Shown here piece after piece: positions 56,424 through 64,000 of a stretch of DNA of 64,000 nt. The position numbers and the translations under genes were made by a program. Location of the stretch: contig WYBC01000002.1 in the NCBI GenBank assembly GCA_011526085.1, positions 1 to 64,000 on the forward strand, in the 5' to 3' direction. How positions within the stretch are numbered: the stretch's first letter is position 1; each line of letters begins with the position of its first letter. Source of the DNA: Lysobacter sp. Its GTDB lineage: Bacteria > Pseudomonadota > Gammaproteobacteria > Xanthomonadales > Xanthomonadaceae. Below the pieces are notes generated by a model. That model was not told the DNA's origin, made no database searches, and saw only the letters and a list, made by a program, of their open reading frames with translations.

Positions 56424-58012
56424 GCGTGCATCTGCTTGAAAAGGTAGACCAGTCCGTAGGCGAGGATCACCGATCCGAGGATCGAGGCGCTGAGCGAGAT
56501 CCGCGCGAATTCGCGGCGACGGTCGCGCGGGGTGCGATAGCCCGGAACCACGGTGAGCACCGGATAGTTGCCCTGGCGTTCGATCTGGCCGGGTGCGCGC
56601 ACGCGCGGGTCGAAGCGCACCAGCAGGAACAGCAGGCCCAGCGGCACCGCCACCGCGGCCGCCAGCCCGCCCAGCGCGAAATGCATGAAGCGCAGGCCGC
56701 TGGGACGCAGCGGCATCTGCGCCGGATCCTGGATGCGCATGGTCAGGCCGCGGCGTTCGCGATCGAGCTCCATCGACACCCGCGCGTTCTCGCGCCGGCG
56801 CAGCATGTCCTGGTAGATGTCGCGGTTCACTTCGTAATCGCGGGTGAGTTCGGCCAGCGTGCTCTCGGACGCGGCGATGCGCCGGCTGCGGCCGAGTTCG
56901 CCGTCGAGCAGCCCTTCGGACGCCGACATGCGCGACTGGATCGCGGCGATCTCGCGCCGGGTTTCGGCGAGACGGCTGCGCAGTTCCTGGTACATCGGGT
57001 TGACCCGCGCTTCGGCCTCGTTGCGCGTGCCCGGCTGCTGGCGACGGTTCTGGTCTTCCGCCATCGCGGTCTGGATGTCGGCCATCTGGTGGCGGATGCG
57101 CACCACGTCGGGATGCTTGTCGGTATAGCTCAGCAGCAGGGTGTCGAGCTGGTTCTGCAGTTCCAGCAACTGCGTGCGGTACAGCGTTTCGCGGGTCTGC
57201 ACCGAGGTCACCGCCGATTCGCCGGACAACTGCGACGCCAGCGCGTCCTCGCGCGAGCGCAGCTCCATCAGGCTCATGCGCGTCTGCTCGACCTGGGTGC
57301 GCAGCGCGCCGATCCGGGTGGTGACGTCGGTGGCGCTGCCCGGCTGCGCGTCCGCGTTCGCGGAGCGGTAGTCCTGCAGGTTCGCTTCGGCCTCGGTGAG
57401 CTTGCGGTGGTAGTCCGCCACCTGCTTGTCGATGAATTCGTAGGCTTCGCGGCTCTCGCGTTCCTTGCTGGCGAGGCTTTCCTCGATCAGCAGGTTCGCC
57501 ATCGCCTCGGCGACCTTGAATGCGCGTTCCGCATCGTTGTCGTGGTAGGTGATCTGGACCAGATTCTCGCGGGCGTTGGTGATCTGGGTGCGATCGCGGA
57601 TCTGTTCGATCAATTTTTCCTGCACCGCCGCCGACGGCCGGTCGGCCATCCAGCCGCCGGCCTCCAGCACCTGGCTCATCACCCTGCGCCCGAACACCAC
57701 GGTCCGCGCCAGACCGGCGCGGTCCACGGCGCGGGTGGCATGGGCGCGGTTTTCGAGCAGCGGCTGGATGATGTCGCTTTCCTGCGCCAGCACCGAGGTC
57801 GAGGCCACGTACTTGCGCGGCAGCAGGAACAGTCCGGCGAGCAGCGCGAGCAGCGCGATCACGGCGAAGATCGACACCAGCACCAGCTGGTAACGCCGCG
57901 CTTCGTGCAGCAGCGCCGGAATCAGTTCGTTGGGGGCGAGCGCCGACGCGGCGCCCTGCGCACCGGCGCGCGCGGCCGGCGTGCGCCGCAGCGGCAACAT
58001 CGGCGTGCTCAT
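56420..58012 (-). CDS. Wzz/GumC-type polysaccharide chain-length determinant
   Basis: Inner-membrane protein of 530 aa. N-terminal TM helix (about 40-62), periplasmic Wzz domain, a long coiled-coil (about 170-400, with LEL, KLTEAEANLQDYRSA, RLAETRREIAAIQSRM) and a second TM pair near the C-terminus (FMHFALGGLAAAVAVPLGLL, ILGSVILAYGLVYLF). No kinase domain is fused; the separate ATPase-like gene follows with a 4-nt overlap. It sets polymer length and couples to the Wza-type exporter. ATG 58012 shares one base with the stop of the exporter gene. Confidence 0.9.
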   Translation of the reverse strand: MSTPMLPLRRTPAARAGAQGAASALAPNELIPALLHEARRYQLVLVSIFAVIALLALLAGLFLLPRKYVASTSVLAQESDIIQPLLENRAHATRAVDRAGLARTVVFGRRVMSQVLEAGGWMADRPSAAVQEKLIEQIRDRTQITNARENLVQITYHDNDAERAFKVAEAMANLLIEESLASKERESREAYEFIDKQVADYHRKLTEAEANLQDYRSANADAQPGSATDVTTRIGALRTQVEQTRMSLMELRSREDALASQLSGESAVTSVQTRETLYRTQLLELQNQLDTLLLSYTDKHPDVVRIRHQMADIQTAMAEDQNRRQQPGTRNEAEARVNPMYQELRSRLAETRREIAAIQSRMSASEGLLDGELGRSRRIAASESTLAELTRDYEVNRDIYQDMLRRRENARVSMELDRERRGLTMRIQDPAQMPLRPSGLRFMHFALGGLAAAVAVPLGLLFLLVRFDPRVRAPGQIERQGNYPVLTVVPGYRTPRDRRREFARISLSASILGSVILAYGLVYLFKQMHA

Positions 58013-58638
58013 CAGAACGTCCGCTCCGGCACCGTGATCACGTCTCCGGGCGCGACCGGATAGTTGGTCGCCAGATCGCCGCGATTGAGGATGCGATCCA
58101 GCTTCACCTCGAACGTGCGCGACGCGACGCCGGTCCGGCGATGCAGTTCGGAGCGGTCCGGCGCGGCGAATTCGGTGAGGCCGCCCGCGGCGAGCACCGC
58201 GTCGAGCACGGTCATGCCGGGGCGATAGGGCACCGACACCGGTTGCCGCACCGCACCGGTCACGCGCACGCGCGACAGGTATTCGTGGCTGCGCAGTTCG
58301 GTCAGGATCACCGCCACCTGCGGGTCGCGGACATAGGCCGCGAGCTTGTCCTGGATGTCCTTCGCCACTTCGGGCGGGGTGCGGCCGCCGGCGAGCACGT
58401 CGCCGATCAGCGGCACCGAGATCATGCCGTCGGGGCGCACCGGGACGGTGATCCCCAGTTCGGGATTGCGCCACACCGCCACCTGGACCTGATCGTCGAC
58501 ACCGATCCGATAGGCATCCACAGCCTGGGTCTGCACCGCATCCATCGGTGGCGCGCCGGTCGGGAGATCCCGGGTAGTCGCGCAGCTGGCAAGGATGAGC
58601 GACAGGCACAGGGCCCAGACGCATCGGATCATGGACAT
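58012..58638 (-). CDS. Polysaccharide export outer-membrane lipoprotein (Wza/GumB-like)
   Basis: Outer-membrane exporter of 208 aa. Lipobox LASC (C19), Poly_export domain (DAYRIGVDDQVQVAVWRNPEL, RPDGMISVPLIGDV) and one SLBB domain (RVRVTGAVRQPVSVPYRPGM). The short length (versus ~380 for E. coli Wza) is typical of the GumB/XrtA-type exporters. First gene of the operon wza-wzc-ATPase-barrel-lyase-lyase-GNAT. Confidence 0.92.
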   Translation of the reverse strand: MSMIRCVWALCLSLILASCATTRDLPTGAPPMDAVQTQAVDAYRIGVDDQVQVAVWRNPELGITVPVRPDGMISVPLIGDVLAGGRTPPEVAKDIQDKLAAYVRDPQVAVILTELRSHEYLSRVRVTGAVRQPVSVPYRPGMTVLDAVLAAGGLTEFAAPDRSELHRRTGVASRTFEVKLDRILNRGDLATNYPVAPGDVITVPERTF

Positions 58639-58727
58639 TCGTTCCCCCCGGAGATTCGCTTGAATTGTAACGGGATCGGGGAAAGTTTGAGGCCAGTCAC
58701 AAAATCGGGGTTGCCGGCCCCGAAACG

Positions 58728-58753
58728 CGGAAGGCCGCAGATGCGGCCTTCCG
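58728..58753 (-). terminator. Terminator of DUF2846 gene
   Basis: Perfect 12-bp inverted repeat CGGAAGGCCGCA / TGCGGCCTTCCG with a 2-nt spacer, just downstream (minus strand) of the stop at 58788. The T-run is short. Confidence 0.65.
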
Positions 58754-58787
58754 AGGGATGCCGGGCGGGCGCGATGCGCCCGGGGCT

Positions 58788-59285
58788 TCAGTCTTTCTGC
58801 TTCAGCGGCTTGGCCGGCTTGAGCTTCTTCTGCGCGGCGACGAAGGCGTCCTGGCTGGACGGCGACAGGTTCGGACGACCGGCGAACACGCCCATGCTGA
58901 GGCTGCCGCTGACGTAATAGGTTTCGCCCGCTTCGACTTCGATGTTCATCACGTCCTTGGCTTCGGAATGCACGACATAGCTGTGCTGGCCCGGCGTGGT
59001 GGGGTGAACGAAGTACGTGGCGTTGCGCAGCTTGCCGAGTTCCGCTTCCCCCTCGCGGACGATGAAGCCGATCGCGGCGCCCATCATCTTGCTTTCGCGG
59101 AAGAACACGATCTGCCCCATGCCTTCGGGCGGAGCGGAAATGCCGGCCGGAAGCGATGCGGTGGCGGCGGCTTCCGTCGCCGGGGTTGCGGCAGGCGCCT
59201 GCGGCGCGGAGGCGTCCTGCGCGTTGACGGCGAGGCTCGCGCCGAGCAGGGCGAGAATCAGGGTGGTCTTCTGGAAATGACGCAT
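58788..59285 (-). CDS. DUF2846-family exported protein
   Basis: Secreted or periplasmic protein of 165 aa. Signal peptide (about 1-23, LAVNAQ), an Ala/Pro-rich linker and a DUF2846-like beta domain (GQIVFFRESKMMGAAIGFIV, GETYYVSGSLSMGVFAGRP), with a Lys-rich tail. Function unknown; envelope association is likely. Start ATG 59285 begins the signal peptide. A hairpin terminator follows. Confidence 0.8.
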   Translation of the reverse strand: MRHFQKTTLILALLGASLAVNAQDASAPQAPAATPATEAAATASLPAGISAPPEGMGQIVFFRESKMMGAAIGFIVREGEAELGKLRNATYFVHPTTPGQHSYVVHSEAKDVMNIEVEAGETYYVSGSLSMGVFAGRPNLSPSSQDAFVAAQKKLKPAKPLKQKD

Positions 59286-59331
59286 TCGAAAGTTCCTGTT
59301 GGTGGGACAGCGGTGGGTGACGTCGGTGGGG

Positions 59332-60066
59332 TCAAGGAGAGGGTGGCGACGATTCCGTGCCGTCTTCGGCAGCGGGTGCGGTCGGGGCCGGGGCCGTAAC
59401 CGGAGAAGGCAGGGAAACGGCCGGAGGATCGATCGTCGCGGCGGGCGCAGCCGGCGCCGCTGCCGTCGATGGCGGAATCCAGTGCGGGCCCGCGAGCTTC
59501 GCGTGCGCACGCGCGCCGGGTGGAATCTCGATCTGACCACCGCGCATCAGGAAGCCGAGCGGGATCCAGAAGGCGGCCACGGTGCGGTTTTCGCCGCTTC
59601 CGCCCATCCTGAAGCCGCGCAATTTGATATCGCCACCGGGGCCGTTGAGCGAACGTCCGGCCAGGATCAGTTCGCCCGGCTTGCCGGCGGCGCGCGCGCG
59701 ATCAGCGTGCACGACTTCGCCGATGCCTTCGGTTCCCGCCGGGAGCAGCATCACGTCGCCTGCATAGAGCGGCGAGGCCAGGGCGAGTTTGAAACGCTGG
59801 CCGCGCTGTGCGGTTTTCGAACTGATGGGTTCGGCGATTTCGAGTTCGACGATGGTGCCGTCGGCGAGCGAGCAGCAGCCCGCGTCAGTGGTTCCGGGGG
59901 CCGGGACGGGTGCGGGGAGCGGAACGGCCGGGCCTTCGGTCGCAGCGTCCTTCGGGGCGGTCGGTGACTGTACGTCGGTGTCCTGGGCGATGGCGTTGTC
60001 TGCCATCCAGACGCCCAGGAATAGCGCCGCGGCGGCGGCCTTGCGTCGGATCGATCTCGGATTCAA
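59332..60066 (-). CDS. Exported hypothetical protein, Pro/Ala-rich ends
   Basis: Protein of 244 aa, not recognised. I infer a TTG start at 60066, with an A/G-rich ribosome site (GAAGGGGGC) about 6 nt upstream and a signal peptide right after it (RSIRRKAAAAALFLGVWMAD). The core (about 70-190: GTIVELEIAEPISSKTAQRG, VMLLPAGTEGIGEV, GDIKLRGF) looks like a small beta-barrel resembling TrbI/VirB10- or SH3-like modules, flanked by long Pro/Ala-rich linkers. No upstream ATG has a signal peptide. It is divergent from the SdpR-like regulator gene. Confidence 0.65.
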   Translation of the reverse strand: MNPRSIRRKAAAAALFLGVWMADNAIAQDTDVQSPTAPKDAATEGPAVPLPAPVPAPGTTDAGCCSLADGTIVELEIAEPISSKTAQRGQRFKLALASPLYAGDVMLLPAGTEGIGEVVHADRARAAGKPGELILAGRSLNGPGGDIKLRGFRMGGSGENRTVAAFWIPLGFLMRGGQIEIPPGARAHAKLAGPHWIPPSTAAAPAAPAATIDPPAVSLPSPVTAPAPTAPAAEDGTESSPPSP

Positions 60067-60142
60067 TGGTTTGCCCCCTTCAAGCGGTCGGATTATCGCA
60101 AAAAAGCAGCCCGGGCCGACGGTATCCGGGAGATCGCGGCAC

Positions 60143-60171
60143 TTGACCCGATGCGGGACGAAGGACATTAT
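60143..60171 (+). promoter_or_regulatory. Promoter of the SdpR-like operon
   Basis: TTGACC (60143-60148), a 17-nt spacer and CATTAT (60166-60171) match sigma-70 well. The next 25 nt are unusually AT-rich for this genome (TTTAACTAATTCTTTAAGTA) and overlap the expected start site, a likely binding place for the ArsR/SdpR-type product. Confidence 0.6.
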
Positions 60172-60201
60172 TTAACTAATTCTTTAAGTAATGAATTCCT
60201 T

Positions 60202-60588
60202 ATGGACCGCGTCTTCGAAGCCCTGTCTTCCACCCCGCGCCGCAGGATCCTCGCCTATCTCAATGGCGGCGAGTTGACCGCCGGGGACATCGCCTCCCGG
60301 TTCGATTTCAGCAAGCCCGCACTGTCCGCGCATCTGCGGATCCTCGAAGACGCCGGTCTGATCGCGCGCGAGAAACGCGGCCAGTACGTGTATTTCCAGC
60401 TGGTGCCCGACCGGCTCGCCAATACCGTCTTCGCCTGGGTGTCCGAGTTGTGCCCGCAGGGGCGGCCGCTCAAGCGCGAGAGCCGCGCGCGCGCGAAGGC
60501 CGCGAACACGCCGCAGGCTCCGGGCGAGCCGACAGACGACGCGGATGCTGCCGACGCGCAAGCCCCCGACACGGAGGACCCCGCATGA
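60202..60588 (+). CDS. ArsR/SdpR-family winged-helix regulator
   Basis: Cytosolic repressor of 128 aa. Winged HTH at about 1-85 (MDRVFEALSSTPRRRILAYL, AGDIASRFDFSKPALSAHLRIL, AREKRGQYVYFQL), close to the SdpR autorepressor subfamily, followed by an acidic Ala/Asp/Pro-rich tail. No metal-binding Cys motif of the ArsR type. The ATG at 60202 starts the domain and sits about 30 nt after the predicted -10 box. Its stop overlaps the next gene (ATGA), so it probably regulates its own operon. Confidence 0.85.
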   Translation: MDRVFEALSSTPRRRILAYLNGGELTAGDIASRFDFSKPALSAHLRILEDAGLIAREKRGQYVYFQLVPDRLANTVFAWVSELCPQGRPLKRESRARAKAANTPQAPGEPTDDADAADAQAPDTEDPA

Positions 60589-62000
60589 CGCCGACCGCCC
60601 GCCGTCTCCGGACGTTCCCGACGGCCCACCTGCCGTCGCTGTCCGGCGGCCTGCCGGTCGAGGTGGTGCTGGTCGCGCAGATCGGCATAGGCGCGGGGAC
60701 CGCGCTGATCGGCCACACCGCCGCCCTGCAGCGCGGGCACGATGCCTTCGTCGATGCGCTCGACGAGCCTTCGGCCCGGATCGGTGGTGCCGACTTCGCC
60801 CGCGGCGACGCGACCTCGCTCTACAGCTTCGTGGTCGGGGCCGAAGGGCATCCTTTCCATCGTCATGCCGGGCACCGGGTGTTCACGGCGATATCGGGGA
60901 GCGGCGGCGCGCTGCTGCGCTTCTCCACCGCGTCGCAGGCGCAGATCGAGCACGATCCGCAGGCCTTCGTCGACGCGCTGCGCCACGTCGAGATTCCACC
61001 GGACTGCCTGTTCACGGTGCGCTTCGGCGGCGGCACCTGGCACCAGTTCCTGCCGCGCGATCCCGACGCCGGCCACCCGGCGCTGTTCGCGCTGTCCTGT
61101 CATACCAACGAACTCGGCGGCGACCTCGACGCGCGTCAGCGCGAGACTGTGCTGGCCAACGCCGCGGACATTCCCACCCTCACCGAACTCTTGCCCGAGC
61201 GGGTCGCCGCGCGCCTGGCGATGCTGGATCCGGCGTCCATCCCGACCATCGCGCTGTCGCTGACCGCGGCCACCTCTTCGCTGCGCGGGCGCGCCTGCGC
61301 GCGAATCCGCCGCGTGCTGGGGCACGTGCGCCACCGGCTCGGCGCGTGGCGGCCACCGGCAGGTTTTCTCGACGATGCCCGCGGCCGCATGGTGACGGCG
61401 CTCGATGCGCCGCCGCCGCATTCGCTGCTGCGCGCGCAGTTCGCCGACGGTTTCGATCACGAGGACAGCTTCGCGATGGAGATCCCGATCGCCGAGCTGC
61501 CGTCGGCGTCTGCGACCGTGCTGCTGTCCGGTCTGCTCGACGGGTTCGTGCGCAATCCGCCTGGCGGCGTGGCACGGCTGATGCGCCTACGCAACGTGCT
61601 GGTGAAGCCGCTGGGCCTGCGCACCTCGCCGCTGGGTTGCCCGGTGTCGTCGCTGTTGAACGATGCGCCGCAGCGTTTCGCCGGCCGCCATCCGGTGCTG
61701 GCGCAGTCGGTCGATGCGGGCGATCGCTACGCCCAGGTCGTGCTCGGTGCCGACGACAAGCATCTGTCGTTCCGGTCCTGCGTCGGGGTCGAGCTGCTGC
61801 CCGGCGGCACCGCACGCGTTTCGCTCGGCACCCGCGTGCGCAACCGCAATCTGTTCGGCGCCTTCTACATGCGCGCGATCGATCGCACCCACCGCGCTTA
61901 TGTCGCACCGACGATGCTGCGGATGGCGGCGTCGCATCTGCGGATGACGGTCGCGCGGCCGCAGCCGATGTTCCTGCGCGATGTCGTGAGGTCGGGATGA
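60585..62000 (+). CDS. Cupin-like / DUF2867 fusion protein
   Basis: Cytosolic protein of 471 aa with no signal peptide. The N-terminal ~190 residues look cupin-like, with a histidine-rich metal site (HPFHRHAGHRVF and GGGTWHQFL). The C-terminal half (about 290-471) matches DUF2867-type sequences (SLLRAQFADGFDHEDSFAME, RNRNLFGAFYMRAIDRTHRAYVAPTML). I infer an oxidoreductase-like or sensor role but cannot name a reaction. It is coupled on both sides by ATGA overlaps to the SdpR-like regulator and the DCC protein. Confidence 0.75.
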   Translation: MTPTARRLRTFPTAHLPSLSGGLPVEVVLVAQIGIGAGTALIGHTAALQRGHDAFVDALDEPSARIGGADFARGDATSLYSFVVGAEGHPFHRHAGHRVFTAISGSGGALLRFSTASQAQIEHDPQAFVDALRHVEIPPDCLFTVRFGGGTWHQFLPRDPDAGHPALFALSCHTNELGGDLDARQRETVLANAADIPTLTELLPERVAARLAMLDPASIPTIALSLTAATSSLRGRACARIRRVLGHVRHRLGAWRPPAGFLDDARGRMVTALDAPPPHSLLRAQFADGFDHEDSFAMEIPIAELPSASATVLLSGLLDGFVRNPPGGVARLMRLRNVLVKPLGLRTSPLGCPVSSLLNDAPQRFAGRHPVLAQSVDAGDRYAQVVLGADDKHLSFRSCVGVELLPGGTARVSLGTRVRNRNLFGAFYMRAIDRTHRAYVAPTMLRMAASHLRMTVARPQPMFLRDVVRSG

Positions 62001-62374
62001 GCGCGATCGAAGCCGGCAAGGCTGCGGTGTATTACAACAGCGCCTGCCCGGTGTGCCGCGCCGGCGTCGAATGGGAACAGGGTCGGGCGTCGTCGTGCGG
62101 GATCGAATGGATCGATGTGCACCACGTGCCCGATGCCGTCGCGGACGTGGGCGCCGGGCTCGAGGACGTGCGCGAACGTCTGCACGTCCGCGATGCGGAA
62201 GGCCGGGTGCTTGTCGGCGCGGACGCGGTGGCGTTCGTGATGGGGACCCGTCCCGCGCAACGCTGGATGGGCCGATTGTCGGCGCTTCCGGGCGTGCGGT
62301 CGGTGATGCGATGGGCCTACGACGCCTTCGCGCGCGTCCTCTATCGATGGAATCGCGACAGGGGGCGGTGGTAG
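61997..62374 (+). CDS. DCC family (DUF393) thiol protein
   Basis: Small protein of 125 aa. DUF393/DCC signature near the N-terminus: VYYNSACPVCRAGVEW with the CxxC pair, a conserved WID-type strand (GIEWIDVHH) and a C-terminal basic helix (MRWAYDAFARVLYRWNRDRG). Family members are thioredoxin-like oxidoreductases of uncertain substrate. It starts in the ATGA overlap with the preceding gene. Its TAG stop is the GTAG end of a REP-type repeat. Confidence 0.85.
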   Translation: MSAIEAGKAAVYYNSACPVCRAGVEWEQGRASSCGIEWIDVHHVPDAVADVGAGLEDVRERLHVRDAEGRVLVGADAVAFVMGTRPAQRWMGRLSALPGVRSVMRWAYDAFARVLYRWNRDRGRW

Positions 62375-62420
62375 CCCCCTGCCGCTCCGGAGAAAGACAG
62401 CGGCCTGAAGGCCGCTCTAC
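62371..62420. repeat. GTAG-type REP, one arm degenerate
   Basis: The right part (62398-62420) is identical to an arm of the REPIN at 30502-30563, including its CTAC end. The left part starts with GTAG (62371-62374) but the rest of the arm has decayed. The GTAG overlaps the stop codon of the DCC gene. Confidence 0.75.
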
Positions 62421-62452
62421 CGGTGCGCCCGCTCGAAAGTCTGGACAGCCTT

Positions 62453-63709
62453 TCAGCCTTCCCAGGCCGGCAGTTTCTTCTTCACCGCCACGTTCTTCAG
62501 CGTGACGTACTTCGGAATGCCGTCGCGGCCATAGGGCGGCGGGGCTTCGCCGCGGATCAGCGGTTCGAGATAGGCGCGCGCGGCGGCGGTGATGCCGTAG
62601 CCGTCCTTGCGCAGGAAATTCGCCGGCATCGTCTTCTCGTGGTTCGCCACCTTCTCCAGCGGCGCCGCTTCGATCTTCCACCTGTACGGTGCGTTCGACG
62701 TGCGCTTGATCACCGGCATCGTCGAGTTCAGACCCTTCAGCGCGAACTGCACGGCGGCCTTGCCGGCAGCCATGGCCTGGTCGAGGTCGGTCTTCGAGGC
62801 GATGTGCCGCGCCGAGCGCTGCAGGTAGTCGGGCAGGGTCCAGTGGACCTTGTAGCCGAGTTCGTCCTTCACCTTGCCGGCCAGATACGAGGCCACGCCG
62901 CCGAGCTGGGTGTGGCCGAAGGCGTCCTTGCCGCCGCCGGCGTCGGCGACGAAGGTGCCGTCCGCCGTGCGGATGCCTTCCGACGCGACCACCACGCAAT
63001 AACCGACCTTCGCGACCACTTTCTTCACGTTGGCGAGGAAGTCGGCTTCGTCGTAGGCGCGTTCGGGGAACAGGATCAGATGCGGCGCTTCGTCCGGGCC
63101 GTTGCCGGCCAGACCCGCGGCGGCGGCCAGCCAGCCGGCGTGGCGGCCCATGGCTTCGTAGACGAAGACCTTGGTCGAGGTCTCGGCCATCGCCGCGACA
63201 TCGAATGCGGCCTCGCGCACGGAAACCGCGGTGTACTTGGCGGCCGAACCGAAGCCCGGGCAGCAGTCGGTCACGGCCAGGTCGTTGTCGATGGTCTTGG
63301 GTACGCCGATGCAGGTCAGCGGGTAGCCGAATTCGGCCGCCAGCTTCGACACCTTCAGCGCGGTGTCGGCGGAATCGTTGCCGCCGTTGTAGAGGAAATA
63401 CCGGACATCGTGGGCCTTGAGCACGTCGAGCAGGCGCTCATACTTCGCCCGGTCCTGTTCCAGCGACTTCAGCTTGAAGCGGCAGGAGCCGAAGGCGCCG
63501 CCCGGGGTGTGGGCGAGGGCGCGGATGGCCGCGGCCGATTCCTTCGAGGTGTCGATCAGATCCTCGCGCAGGGCGCCGAGGATGCCGTTGCGGGCGGCCA
63601 GGACCTTGATCTTGCGGGCGCGGGCCTCGGCGATGACGGCGGAAGCGGAGGCGTTGATGACGGCGGTGACGCCGCCGGACTGGGCGTAGAGGAGTTTTCC
63701 GGATGCCAT
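62453..63709 (-). CDS. pfp: Pyrophosphate-dependent 6-phosphofructokinase
   Basis: Glycolytic/gluconeogenic enzyme of 418 aa (EC 2.7.1.90) that phosphorylates fructose 6-phosphate reversibly with PPi. GGNDS (109-113), with aspartate at the position that selects PPi over ATP, and the catalytic PKTIDND at 137-143. MGRHAGWLAAAAGLA and SEGIRTADG are also PFK signatures. Xanthomonads commonly use this enzyme in place of ATP-PFK. No clear ribosome site before the ATG at 63709. Divergent from adk, which starts 245 bp away. Confidence 0.95.
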   Translation of the reverse strand: MASGKLLYAQSGGVTAVINASASAVIAEARARKIKVLAARNGILGALREDLIDTSKESAAAIRALAHTPGGAFGSCRFKLKSLEQDRAKYERLLDVLKAHDVRYFLYNGGNDSADTALKVSKLAAEFGYPLTCIGVPKTIDNDLAVTDCCPGFGSAAKYTAVSVREAAFDVAAMAETSTKVFVYEAMGRHAGWLAAAAGLAGNGPDEAPHLILFPERAYDEADFLANVKKVVAKVGYCVVVASEGIRTADGTFVADAGGGKDAFGHTQLGGVASYLAGKVKDELGYKVHWTLPDYLQRSARHIASKTDLDQAMAAGKAAVQFALKGLNSTMPVIKRTSNAPYRWKIEAAPLEKVANHEKTMPANFLRKDGYGITAAARAYLEPLIRGEAPPPYGRDGIPKYVTLKNVAVKKKLPAWEG

Positions 63710-63954
63710 GGGAGTCTGTCGAAGGGGACGGGGCGGCGCGGGTCGCGCGACGGATCGGGCGGGCGCATCCGGACCAGTCTAGCCGCGTTTGGGCAGGCCG
63801 CCGACCCCGCGGACACCGTTCTCCCGGTGTCCCTCGCTTTTGGTCGTAGACGGGTTGGGCCGGGGGCGGCGAGCGGTTAAGCTGGGGAGGTTGCGGCCCA
63901 GCGGCAGCCTCCCGGCGCCCGGGCCCGGTTCTTCTTATTTCTATGGAGCATGCG

Positions 63955-64000
63955 ATGCGACTGGTTCTCCTCGGCGCCCCGGGATCGGGCAAGGGTACTC
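63955..64000 (+). CDS. adk: Adenylate kinase, 5' end (cut by window edge)
   Basis: Only the first 15 codons are present: MRLVLLGAPGSGKGT, the start of adenylate kinase with its P-loop GAPGSGKGT. It interconverts ATP + AMP and 2 ADP. GGAG at 63945-63948 precedes the ATG. The rest lies outside the window. Confidence 0.93.
   Translation, partial: MRLVLLGAPGSGKGT

Overview
The window is a high-GC chromosomal segment from a gammaproteobacterium of the Xanthomonadaceae/Lysobacteraceae, most likely Lysobacter or a close relative. This is inferred from close homologues of two classic Lysobacter exoenzymes (alpha-lytic protease and lysyl endopeptidase), from GTAG-type REP palindromes typical of xanthomonads, and from the gene neighbourhoods wrbA-DUF2069 and fabA-fabB. 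It is gene-dense, with no rRNA, tRNA, CRISPR array or phage recognised by eye. An adenylate kinase gene runs off the right edge.

Layout. 1-3.3 kb: a TonB-dependent receptor (-) and sufT (+). 3.7-30.5 kb: a secreted-protein island. It holds two tandem M4 metalloproteases, a TonB-dependent receptor with a small periplasmic or secreted partner, three paralogues of an uncharacterised secreted protein, a subtilisin, two M28 aminopeptidases, a lysyl endopeptidase, a GntR regulator and an alpha-lytic protease. Six of these proteins end in almost the same ~110-residue P domain, and PKD, PPC and carboxypeptidase-regulatory-like modules are shuffled between them. Most genes have their own hairpin terminator. 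Together they look like an extracellular digestion programme: endoproteases cut substrate proteins, aminopeptidases trim the peptides, and a TonB receptor may take up a released nutrient such as haem.

30.5-34.6 kb: housekeeping genes (asparaginase-like half protein, DUF2069, wrbA, yihY, a TlpA-like lipoprotein, acylphosphatase) and a 269-bp MITE-like element. 34.7-40.8 kb: a complete sulfate-uptake operon (Rrf2 regulator, DUF2292, porin, sulfate-binding protein, cysT, cysW, cysA) with a clear dyad in front of the regulator. 40.8-43.1 kb: a DUF2145 pair and a divergent HTH regulator. 43.3-47.5 kb: fabA-fabB and a large catalase. 47.5-48.0 kb: a dense cluster of hairpin repeats. 48.0-49.8 kb: PPK2, an HTH protein and moaB.

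49.8-58.6 kb (all -): an exopolysaccharide export operon in the order wza, wzc-like chain-length protein, BY-kinase-like ATPase, outer-membrane barrel, two heparinase-like lyases and a GNAT acetyltransferase, with coupled or overlapping starts. The kinase-like protein lacks the usual P-loop lysine. 58.8-60.1 kb: two envelope proteins. 60.1-62.4 kb: a translationally coupled SdpR-like / cupin-DUF2867 / DCC operon. 62.4-64.0 kb: PPi-dependent phosphofructokinase (-) and the start of adk (+).
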